Source of the DNA: Laburnicola sp. R22_1
Lineage: Eukaryota > Ascomycota > Dothideomycetes > Pleosporales > Didymosphaeriaceae
DNA: 64,000 nucleotides
Reading direction: 5' to 3'
NCBI GenBank assembly: GCA_014281115.1
Contig: JACONQ010000015.1
Location: 1,488,001 to 1,552,000 of the forward strand
Shown here: in pieces, positions 43,914-53,718 of the stretch
How the letters are laid out: every line of letters starts with the position of its first letter
Numbering within the stretch: the stretch's first letter is position 1
Notes under the pieces: model-generated
The model's input: the letters and a program-made list of their open reading frames with translations, nothing else
Told to the model about the DNA's origin: nothing
The model's database searches: none
Position numbers and translations under genes: made by a program

Positions 43914-44965
43914 CTATGGGATCTCGGCGTATATCCTATCGCCTGGCTTCGGCATCTGGTAGAAGTTTGACATGTCTACGCTCTCTTCGGGCGGCAGTTG
44001 GTGCGCTTCGGCCCACTTGCGGATGGTCTCGTAGTCCCGGCAGCCATGTCTCGTATTGAAGTCAACAAAGGGGATCGGCTCCGGCTCCTTCTCCGGCTGC
44101 CACCACACCTGTCCAAGCACACCGACATCAGGGACGCACATCAGCTGCTGTCGAAGAGTATCCAGACAGTGGGTAACGTGGAACCTGACTATGTTTTCGT
44201 TATTGAGAAAAGCACCCTTCTTTTGCTCCAGGTAGTAATCGTAGTTCCACTTGAGTGACTTCCTCAGGAGATTCTACGCCCTGTCAGCACTGCTTCTCAA
44301 TCTTCCAGAATGTGTCCATTTCTTACCAAACAATGCAAGTGGTGCAGTCCTTCCACGTTAGCTATAAACCCACCGCCATATACTTCGTGCACTCTCACTT
44401 GATCGGGTCGGATTCCAGCCTTCTCGGCTTCCGCAGGCGGGACGATGAGGCTTCGATCTTGACCCGAGTCAGCTACTGTCTACTATATGAAAACCAGCGG
44501 GAACGAGTCGCTTACAATCGACTCCAAGGGCTTCCCATGCTTCGTCGACCTCCGGCGCTGCCGCCTGCCGATAGATATTCTCGTGCAGAAAAGAACCATT
44601 GAACTGCACCGTGTGCCACTTCGGTTTGACTTCATCCAAGATAGGCGCTAGCAAACCGTTAGACCGAAACAAAAGTCTATCCAGTAAAGCAACGTACAGT
44701 AATGAGAGGTGTGCCGCATGCAAAAGTCATCAGCATCCGTCACATAAACCCGGCCTCTTAAGCCCAGGGCCATCCAGACAGCTGCTACGAAGTAGACACA
44801 GCTGGTTAGGAGGAATGTTTTGAGCGCTACATGGGCGTCTCGGTCTTCTTGCTGCTTCTGTGGTGTTTCTGAGTCTAACGATAGATCCGCTGGAGAAGGT
44901 GGTGGTAGCAGTGTTTCGCTATCTGGCCCGGGTTCTTTTGGGATGTTGGAGGGATGGAAGAACAT
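43914..44965 (-). CDS. UstYa-family (DUF3328) oxidase-like protein, second intact copy
   Basis: Four exons on the minus strand: 44698-44965, 44516-44647, 44327-44457 and 43914-44273, giving 296 residues. A cytosolic Pro/Ser/Gln-rich head is followed by a membrane anchor (FLLTSCVYFVAAVWMALGL, about 55-75), FNGSFLHENIYRQAAAPEVD with DEAWEALG as the entry motif, and both signature motifs: HHLHCLNLLRK (about 172, split by an intron at the same place as in the gene at 17779) and HVTHCLDTLRQQLMC (about 211). The C-terminus VDFNTRHGCRDYETIRKWA is typical. All expected histidines are present. An upstream in-frame ATG at 45049 is a possible alternative start. Divergent from a Tyr-rich secreted peptide gene 765 bp away, which suggests an enzyme-substrate pair. 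Confidence 0.92.
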
Positions 44966-45729
44966 GTCGCTGCCGAGAAGGAGTTTACGTCCTGCACATG
45001 GATCCAGATGAACAGTCCGCGACTTTGCTCTCGTACTAATTAGGCGCATATGTGGCTAACGCTCGCTCCAGCGTCATTCTCGTCGCGGTCTGGAACTGAG
45101 GCCTACCGTGTCGATCACACGCGGACGCGGTTGATTCTGCGAGTTCCCGTGCCTGGCGTAATGACAGCTGTCAGTACGACGGATGGTGCGACTACGAATT
45201 GCGCTTGTAACATGGTAGTCGTCTTTGATTGATCTACATGTGAGCGTGTATGTTCGTTCTCGAACGGCTACTTGATTTCATTTACTATCACACGCATCAC
45301 ACGCATCGCTCCACTATCTGCAGTCAACTCTGTGTTGCATGTATTTTTATCCGACACGCTAACATTATCGCTGCCGTTGTTCCTCGTCCAGTGGAGTGAA
45401 GCAGTTGTCGAGTCTTTGATTAGATCCAACCCCGTGTTAATTATCCAGTGTACAGAGGCACTCGCCATCAAAGTGACTACCACCATTGTGATGCTCACTT
45501 CCCCAACTCAACTCAACCCAACCCAATCTAACTTAAATTAACATAATCTAACTTTACCTAACCAAGTATAACACACCGGTATACTACGCACCTTGAACAA
45601 CCCAGCACTCACGAAACAAAACTAGAACACCTCCTACCCACTGTATACCTTCTACCCGCCCCCCACCCAAAAATCTCCCTCCACATTCCAAACCCCGAAA
45701 CGCCCACCCACCCAGAACTATCGCCCACA
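44966..45729. promoter_or_regulatory. Shared intergenic region between UstYa and Tyr-rich peptide genes
   Basis: About 764 bp between divergent start codons. From 45500 to 45560 the plus strand is C/A-rich with repeats of CAACTCAACCCAACCCAAT type, and 45640-45730 is strongly pyrimidine/C-rich just before the peptide ATG, as in many fungal promoters. A common bidirectional control is inferred from the arrangement. Confidence 0.45.
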
Positions 45730-45972
45730 ATGCACATCCCCAGCCTCGCCCTCCTCTCCACCTGCATCATCGCTCTCACCACCACCGCCGCGCCACTCAG
45801 CGTCCCCGTCCGCGGAAAAGTCGCAACTGCACCCCAGGAGGCAGATAGCACAGCACGCTCGTACCATTATTACGGGTATTATCCCGGTCCGTATGGGAGC
45901 TATCCGTCGGGGCCCATGGAGGATGCTGTTGGGAAGTTGGGGGAGAAGCGGGAGGGGAAGGGGGCCTCTTAG
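45730..45972 (+). CDS. Tyr-rich secreted peptide, candidate RiPP precursor
   Basis: An 80-codon single exon with an ATG in good context (CACAATGC). Signal peptide: MHIPSLALLSTCIIALTTTAA. A short spacer follows, then a Tyr/Gly/Pro-rich stretch, SYHYYGYYPGPYGSY, preceded by an Arg (TAR) and followed by a charged tail containing a Lys-Arg pair (GEKREGKGAS) of the kind cut by Kex2. No cysteine. Known UstYa-pathway precursors also enter the secretory route and carry Tyr-containing cores beside Kex2 sites, usually in several copies; here there is one. The divergent neighbour at 43914-44965 is an intact UstYa-family enzyme. Alternatively it may be a cell-wall or effector-like Tyr-rich peptide. No homologue is recognised. 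Confidence 0.68.
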   Translation: MHIPSLALLSTCIIALTTTAAPLSVPVRGKVATAPQEADSTARSYHYYGYYPGPYGSYPSGPMEDAVGKLGEKREGKGAS

Positions 45973-48470
45973 ATGAGGTGGTGAGAATGTATGTGTGTGT
46001 GAGTATTTTTTTTCTATTCTTTTTTCCCTTTGTGGATGAAAAGCGTAGTTGGGCTTTGGGGGGTGGAGATGCGGATGCTGATGTTTTTTAGGGTGGAGAG
46101 CGGATAGCAAGATAACGAACGGTGTTGGTGGTGGTGGGATAGATGAGGTAGGAGGAGGGAGTAGCGAAGTTTGGAATAGGGAGGGGGGAGAGGTATATAT
46201 GATTATAGGAGAAAGCGGAGTGATTGGCGTCCTGTTTTGGTTGTGCGGGCAAGTCTTGGACTCTGTGAAAGCTTGAGTTGACTGTACGGATGTCAATGAA
46301 AAAAATCTTTGGCTATGCTCTACTAGGTGAGGTGTCTAGAGAACTGTGCAGGCTTGCGTCAAAGGACTGCGTGGAGTGTATGCGCCCTTTACGGCACGCC
46401 CACTCGATGAATGAAGTAGTGCTGCGTTCGAGTATTGAAATCTGTAACTAGTATACATGTCCTAGTCGCTGTGTATGATTGATGGCGTACTTCGATTATT
46501 CAACATCCCTTTTGGAATTTGTCTCACCTTTCTAAAAGGACTGCACAGCCATCATGTCATTTACTACTGCTTTATTCCGCTGAACACAACTCCCTCCTTG
46601 TTTTGACATATCCCGCTCGTCACGCCTCCATCCAGGCATTCTATCCCCCACTTCTTTGCTCTTAAATCCTATCTTGCACCCATACCACGAGCAGTCCTAC
46701 GAATCCTAACTTTGAACGTATTCCCTGTCCTACATGTCATCCGAAGAGCTTATCAGCAGTCTGCCACAGTTTCCCCGAGACAATAACCCTCTGCCATGCC
46801 GGTCTGTTCTGATCGCTACACATCTCCACTACGGAAAGGAGAACTAGCGTCCCAGTATAAAGCGCGAGACAAATGTTGGTCCACGCCGTGTACCGCTGAA
46901 ACACTCACCAACCCACTGCACCGATCCGTAAGCTCTTTTCGTTTGTAGAAGATGCTATGCAGAGATAACACGGTTGTATGCTGGGCGTAAACGCTTGATT
47001 GATGGTGCCGGACATTTACACAGCTGGAGGAGCATATTTGCCATACTGACCGGGTATGCGCATGGCACGTAAGTACAGAAAAAACGTGCAAATTGGAGAG
47101 GCGGCTTGGAGATGATGTTACGAATGATAGGATCAGGTCTTGTCTGCAACGTAGCTACTGAAAAATGTCTTTTCATTCACCGTTAGGCGTGACCGCGCAG
47201 TGTGCGTTGACGGTGGGCGGGACGCGTATTAGGGTCGAGACCTGGTTGTGGGTGTTGTCGATTGTAGCCTCCGTTGATAGCAATAATGGCCTGTCCTTCC
47301 TAAAGTGAATCTCCTCATTTAGAGTGGGAATTCGAGCAGCGTTTATGGTATTGCTCATGTAGAGGTCCGTAGAATAGCACATGTGACTCGATTGGTTATT
47401 ATGTTCGCCCTTTGCGATAGACCTAGTCAGGTTAATGGTGCGAACATGTGAGGCAAATGACGTGAGAGCACCCTTGGCCGTCTCTCTCCACCATCGCGAT
47501 CGCCGACCTGGTTAGCTGAAAACTAAAGAGCACAAAGGCTAGAGGCTCTGTTTCACAAATAGCCGCTTTGTCGCCTGACAGAAAGCTGGTGGGTCTCGCT
47601 AGCGATATATCGTGAAACGAGAACGTGCAGGCATGCAGTAATGAAGCATCATTGGATGCACAAGCTTTGCGCCCGTAGTTAGCCATGAGTTATTATTATA
47701 CCTGGAACACCAAGGAATGTGGACTGGCTGAAACTGCGTTTTGCCCGATTTTGCATACCCTATGCAAAGCAGCAATGTTCCAGAAGTCTTGGAGAAGTGT
47801 GTAAGCCAAGGCCGAAGTGTGGGGGCTGCGAGATTGCGGGGAAACGTGCCAGATGAATACTTATGGGCTAGGGCTCGATGGGGCTCCGCTGGCGGTCCGA
47901 GATGACTCGTGAGTTCTATAAGGGAGCCGGATAATTGCTCGTGTGCTTTGCTGCAATCAAACTGCAAAAGCAAACGGAAAGCGCAGGTGACGGCAGAATC
48001 GTCGAACGAGTCACGTCTCTCGGCTTCTGAGGCGCTGTCAACGAATTGAGAGATGGAGAGGCGCAGTTGCCGCGGTATGGCCGCATACGAAGCCTGTGTG
48101 TAATAGTAAGGCAACCTCGTGTTCATTGTTGACTATCCAAGCTGTCATGCGCCTGATGGACCCAGGTATGCTACCAACATCTGGCCTGGCATCCCCAATC
48201 GTTCCTCTGCATCTGCGCATGGCGGAGATTAAATCGGGCGTCTGGGCAGGCGTTGGGCAGCTGCGGACGAAGGGGCCGATGAATGCTCAGGGCGGATAGT
48301 AGGATATAGAGGGCGGCTTCGCTAAACAGTAGATGATATCTTGGGCGGATGATCGCTTTGATGGATGCGTGGGCGAAGGAAGGCCGGCGGTTGATATACG
48401 TAAAGTTGTGTGCAGTCTGCAACAAGCACTCTGGTGCGTAAGGGCCTGTTTGGTAGGCGTGATTCCTAAA
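45973..48470. other. Normal-GC stretch without a recognised gene
   Basis: About 2.5 kb. The first 250 bases are G/T-rich 3' flank of the peptide gene. Several frames are open on the minus strand (longest 47599-48126), but none shows a domain, a signal or convincing introns. This is the transition to the AT-rich block. Confidence 0.45.
47599..48126 (-). CDS. Doubtful hypothetical frame, 175 codons
   Basis: ATG-started open frame in a gene-free stretch. It has no recognisable domain, signal peptide or coiled coil, and contains a cluster of Arg/Ser typical of chance frames. Listed only because it is the longest frame in the gap. Confidence 0.15.
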   Translation of the reverse strand: MNTRLPYYYTQASYAAIPRQLRLSISQFVDSASEAERRDSFDDSAVTCAFRLLLQFDCSKAHEQLSGSLIELTSHLGPPAEPHRALAHKYSSGTFPRNLAAPTLRPWLTHFSKTSGTLLLCIGYAKSGKTQFQPVHIPWCSRYNNNSWLTTGAKLVHPMMLHYCMPARSRFTIYR

Positions 48471-49039
48471 GCATGATTCCGCCAAGCTGCTCTAAAATTG
48501 TAATAAACGTATATTACAGGCTGTGTGTAGTACAATATAGACTATACGTCTTACTTTTGCGTTATAAATTAAGGTGTAATTCTGCTATTTCTTCCTAGTA
48601 AATTTTACCCTTGTTAGTGCTAATTTAAAGCCACTTTTACCTTATTTTTTATTCCACCTTGCATTTTTAAGATAGAATTATAGTGTCTGTGCAAAAAATA
48701 GGTCTAGAGCTATTTTCTAATTCTGCTAAGATAATTCTAGCTTTTTAGTAGTATTCTTTTACCTATATTAGATTTAAATTTATATACTAAATGTAACTAT
48801 AATTTCTATTTACCTAAAGTAGTTACCTACCTATAGTAGCTAATATATAGCCCCTATATACACCTTACTTAATATAGCTTAGAATTATAATTTAAAATTA
48901 TAGGTACTAAATAGGTCCTAAAGTGTTAAGTATATAGTATAAAATATAATCTCTTAAAAAAAAGAAGCGAATAATTCGCCTAAGACTAGTAGCTATAATT
49001 ACTAACTTATAACTTGCGTTAACTATATATTACTATTAG

Positions 49040-49187
49040 CTAGATAGTTTTTATAACTCTAGTAACTCCTTTTTATTAACACCTTAAAATGCTTTTCTGA
49101 GTATATAATAGTAGGAGGAATATCTACTATTATTATAATATTTTTATTAGAAACCTCTTAGTCGTAAAAAAAAAAACCATAACTCTA
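49040..49187 (-). repeat. Short dispersed element, family B, copy 1
   Basis: Read on the minus strand it gives CGACTAAGAGGTTTCTAATA, then AATATTATAATAATAG..., nearly the same as plus-strand copies at 59144-59257 and 63908-64000. A further minus copy is at 49709-49816. Its uniform extent in four places suggests a MITE-like element. Confidence 0.75.
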
Positions 49188-49708
49188 GCCTTTTTAAGGC
49201 TTACTTATTTTAGGCTATTTCTTTTACTAGCTATTATTCTATTTTATATACTACTAAAAGATATAAGTATAGATACTTAGTTTTTAAAAGTAGAGTAAAA
49301 GAATAAAAGTAGTAATATTATATAGATATTTGCTTACTAACTTTACTAACCTTATTTTTATATTAACTATACAATAGTTTAGAGTTTATAATATTAAAAG
49401 AGAAATATTATAGACCTTTTAGTGTATAGTATAACGCTATAAGAAAAAGCTATAGGTGTGCTAAAAACGTATTAAAGAAAGGTAAAGTAGTAAGATAGGT
49501 TAGGCTAGATAGGAACTATTTATTAGTACGTGCAAATTAGTCTCTTATACTAATAATAAGGTAGTTAATTATAAAATATACTAGGTACTAAAGTTAATAA
49601 TAATATAACGCGCGGCTATTACCTACGTAGCATAAAATGCGCGATTAGATAAAGATTGCCTATTTATACTATCTTTTTATTCTAGAGTTTATAATATATA
49701 TAAAGTAT

Positions 49709-49816
49709 AACCTCTTTTTATAAAATGCCTTAAAACGATTTTCTATATTAATAATAGTAGGAGAAATAACTACTATTATTGTAATATTTTATTAGAAACT
49801 TCTTAGTTATAAATAT
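49709..49816 (-). repeat. Short dispersed element, family B, copy 2
   Basis: Contains AACTACTATTATTGTAATAT followed by TTTATTAGAAACTTCTTAGT, the same segment as copy 1, and is followed directly by a (TA)n run. Confidence 0.72.
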
Positions 49817-50289
49817 ATATATATATATATATATAAAGTATAGTAAAACTCCTTTTTTAGTATATAAGCGCCTACCTTTAGCTCTCTTATAACCTATGTA
49901 TATTTACCAAAGCTAAATTGTATTTTTTAATATTTTTACCCTAATTAATCTTTCTATATTCTATCTAAATTTGCTTTAGAAAAGACTACCTTAGCACTTT
50001 ACTTTAGAAACGCTACTAAGAATAATAAATAAATACTAGCTAAGGTTTATAGTATTTTTTTATAAACAAAGCTATATTCCGTAACTATACTATGGTAAAA
50101 GAAAATCTAGCTACAACCTTTTTTTCTGTGTACTAAAGGTTTATAGTATTATATTTTTAGCTTCTTTTATCTATACTAACTCTACCTACTATAAGTGTTT
50201 ACTACGCTACTATAATTAGTATAAAATTAACTATTTCGCTAAGGGCTTTTACCTTTGTTGCCTCAGTTGGCTAAAAAGACTAGCTAGGA

Positions 50290-50815
50290 GACGATGGCAA
50301 GGTTGCCCTGTTCACGCGTGGTACGTATTCCGCCCACAGCCGGACATGTACAGTTCCAGGAGAGCGGGGAGCTGGCTGAGATACGGGGCGGCGTCGTCAT
50401 GGCGTTTGAGCTGACTCGGGCTGCAGCCTGCTCTCTCATCGACCAGGTGGCTCGACGTTGCTGCTTTCGGACGCCACGAGGGCACCGGAACGGGACCTGT
50501 GGGTGTGGGTGTGTTGTCCATGGGCGATGGGCGCGGTGGAGGGTGACAGAAGCGGTGGATGTGTTCGCAGGATATTGGTGTTGATGGGGTTCATATGCAC
50601 GAGGGAGCTAGCCAAGCAAGAGCAGCGCCCCGCGAAGACGCTCTTTCCCCGCGGGCCGCTGGAGTTGCGAAGCACGGCAGGCGCGTGCCATGCGCCTTCC
50701 ATGTGGTGTGACAGCTACGTGTGGCTCCACGATTATTGCGGGCGGTCGGCCTCTATTCACCGTGTATGGCCGCCATGTATGCTTTTTAGCGTGTTCCAGT
50801 GATAGGGGAAACTGA
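50290..50815. other. GC-normal island inside the AT-rich block
   Basis: About 525 bases of ordinary composition with sharp borders to AT-rich DNA on both sides. Frames are open but resemble no protein. It looks like non-repeated DNA spared from RIP, or a recent insertion present only once. Confidence 0.6.
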
Positions 50816-50830
50816 GCGATTACTTAGAGC

Positions 50831-50885
50831 GTCGCTTAGTTTACTTATAAGTAATAGAGCGTTGCTTATAAGTAAACTAAGCGAC
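50831..50885. repeat. Near-perfect 24-bp inverted repeat (hairpin)
   Basis: Left arm GTCGCTTAGTTTACTTATAAGTAA (50831-50854; first 20 bases GTCGCTTAGTTTACTTATAA) pairs with 50862-50885 with one mismatch across a 7-base loop. It stands at the border of the GC island and the AT-rich block. Confidence 0.85.
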
Positions 50886-51082
50886 ACTTACCTTACTTAT
50901 AGGTAAAATAATAGAATGTAATAAAAATTAAATTTTTATAATTTAGAAAAAAACTAAAAATTTTATATATTAGGACTTTAGTAATAACTATTATAGTTAG
51001 CTTATAATTTAGCTCTAAAGCTAGTAAGTTTAAAAGATAAATAATATATAATATAATATATAATAATATAAAATATAACAAC

Positions 51083-51266
51083 TATTAAATAGGCTCTATA
51101 GCTAGCTATATAGACATATTAATACTCTAAAGCTAGCTATAGAATAATATATAAAAAAGATAATATAATAAAACTAACTTTAGTATAATCTCTATACAAT
51201 ACTATTATATAATAATATTAAAATCTTAATACTCTTAGGTGCCCTTATCTATATAGTATATAGACA
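51083..51266 (-). repeat. Left LTR of the copia element (3' LTR), internally deleted
   Basis: Matches 58240-58527 and 61722-62011: TAGGCTCTATAGCTAGCTAT at the start, TAATATTAAAATCTTAATAC and TAGGTGCCCTTATCTATATA near the end. About 100 bases of the middle are missing relative to the other copies. Confidence 0.8.
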
Positions 51267-53497
51267 CTAGTAACTTTTTATTTTTAAGGTTACTATTAGT
51301 AGTTCTTTTTTTCTCTATATAAACTATCTACTTACTAGTATTTACCCTATTTATATATTATTTCTCTATCTATATATTCTCTAATCTTACTAGCCTACTT
51401 TAGTTAGTAGAAAGATTCTATTAAGTAACTATTTATTATACTTTACTACTATTTATTAGAGGCGCAATTAAGCTTATTAATAGTAAAGTAGCTATTTAGC
51501 TAATAGTAGTTAATGGTAAGATTATGCAGTTAATAACGTAATTACGGTAATAATATATTATCTATATAGGGTCCTTTTTACTTTGTTTATTTCTTATATA
51601 ATAAATAAACCTATTTATCTTATTTATTTAGGTAGTAATATTAGGTAATTATGTAATATTAAATAAGGAGAAAACAAACACTAATAAGGGGTAGAAATTA
51701 AGACTCTAGATAAAAGAGAGGTATATAAGATAGGCTTTCTTTTTTTATTTTTCTCTTTTTATTCTTTACTTTAAATATCTCTCTATATATATTTCTTCTT
51801 TCTAGCTCTTTTCTCTTTTATTAAGCTAACTTCTTATTGTATATAGTGCTAAACTATGTAGATAATAGCGCTTATACTAGTAGGTCTTAACTAGCTAGGC
51901 CTCCCTAGCTTTAATACTAATATAGTAGCCCTTTTAGATAAAAATATATATTATCTTTCTAACTAGTTTCTAGGCAAACTGTATATTTATCTAAGGTATC
52001 TCTATTAATATAAGTTCCTCTATTCTTTGCTTTTATACAAACACTAACTATAGAAAAATAGGCTAAGGAATTATATATTATATATTAACCTTTATATAAT
52101 ATTAATATTATTCTTAGAGCTAGTATAGACTTATATTTATAAGTTACTAAACTTATTTAGCGCAAGGCCTACTTTTACGCACTTTTTATTTAGTTATACA
52201 GTATCCTTAGGAGCACTATATATACTTACTACTATAGCAATAACTCTAGCCCTAGACCCTTTACTAAGTATTATATAGTAGTAAACTTCTAGGTAATATT
52301 ATATAGTTCTTACGTATAGCAAAGCTATAGTGCTAGGTATAATTATTATATAGGATAGGGCTAGATAATAGTATAGATACTTTTAGATATTATCTATAAG
52401 TACTAAAATAAAAACTCCTCTTTAAATAAATATATGCTGTGTTTCTTCTTTTTCTATGCAAATAATTAAATAGAATTTTTTTAAGTAATATATATATGTA
52501 GAAAAAATTAAATAAATAATAAAGAAATAGTGCTATATAAAGGCTAGGAAGAGCTTACGTAGATAGGCTTATGACAATCTACTAATACTTTAATAGTAAT
52601 TTTTAAGATATTATTAGAGATTAAGAACTCTAGAGCCTAGTTTAGGGCCTTTTTATATAGGTAGTAGTAGAATTGTCCTTCCTATTAATCTATCTAATTT
52701 TAGAGATCTTATAGTGCTTATATATTTTATAGAGTAATATGATATTAATTATAAGGCGTTTCTTATTTATAGTTTCTAGGTATATAAAATAGTTATAAAG
52801 AGACTTTAAATCTATAGAAATAACTATAGAAATTAGCGATAGATTAAGCGTGTATATAATCTTCTAAAGGGTTATGCTAATAGTAATAGTATTATTAAAC
52901 CCTTCTACTATACTATATAGCTTACTAGTAAAAACACTTCTTATTACTCTTTTCCACTTAGTTAAATTCTAATATATAATATTTAGTAGGATTTTAAAGT
53001 TATTACTATTATCTATATAATACTTAATATCTAGAGTAATTAGAAATCCTAACTATAAGCTTAGGTCTATATTATTAGTAAATAATATATTAGTAAAAAT
53101 AAACAGCTTTACGTAATAAAGATCTAATAGTACAAAGATAAAACTACGCTTACTATTACTAATTTGCTATTAGATTTATATATTTAATATTTTAATATCT
53201 TTATATAAGAGTAATATAGTCTAAGCGATAATAGGTAAATTAAATGCGGCTTCTAGCTAGTATATAAATATAATATATGTGCCTCTTATACGCTGCTCTA
53301 TATACCTCTAAAGAGTATCTTTATCTTTAAAATTAATTGTGTAAAGGCCTTTTACTTAACCTTTTTATATAAGAACTATAGTATTATATATAAGCTAAAT
53401 TCTTCTACTATTAAACTTAATAGGCTAATTCTTAGTAAGAATAGTCTTATCCTTTATATAAAAGGCTACTTTCTTTAGCTTTTCTTCTTCTTTTTAT

Positions 53498-53718
53498 TAA
53501 AGATCTTCGTTGTGTGGAGATTCTAACCAAGGTCGAGTCCGTACCATACACAGAGAGGAGTAAAATAGAAGATACTAAAACTTAGTACCTAGTACACAGT
53601 GGTAGTAACAAAATATACACAAAATAAGTCAAAGAAATCATCGATTACGTAATACGGTGGTCGGTTAAACAGCCGGCCCTGGATCACGTGACATCACGAA
53701 TTAACCCCGGGAGAGACA
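53498..53718. mobile_element. 221-bp, little-mutated insertion with 12-bp direct repeats
   Basis: Flanked by TCTTCTTTTTAT at 53486-53497 and 53719-53730. The inside is GC-normal (CGGTGGTCGGTTAAACAGCC, GGATCACGTGACATCACG), unlike the RIP-degraded copia sequence it interrupts. Read on the minus strand it contains CTTGGTTAGAATCTCC, close to a tRNA/Pol III B-box. A 12-bp duplication and the absence of inverted ends argue for a SINE-like retroposon. The first about 62 bases recur at 57942-58004. Confidence 0.7.

Larger units (their letters stand above)
48471..50289. repeat. AT-rich, RIP-like repeat DNA
   Basis: The composition changes abruptly near 48,480 to very AT-rich DNA with no long reading frames and many TA runs (for example (TA)n at 49816-49838). 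It contains the repeat shared with 14,672 (48978-49050) and two copies of a short dispersed element (separate entry). No coding relic could be read. Confidence 0.8.

Noticed and set aside
53498..53718. A tRNA gene suggested by the B-box-like motif
   Set aside because: No cloverleaf with acceptor and anticodon arms can be formed; better explained as a SINE-like insertion.
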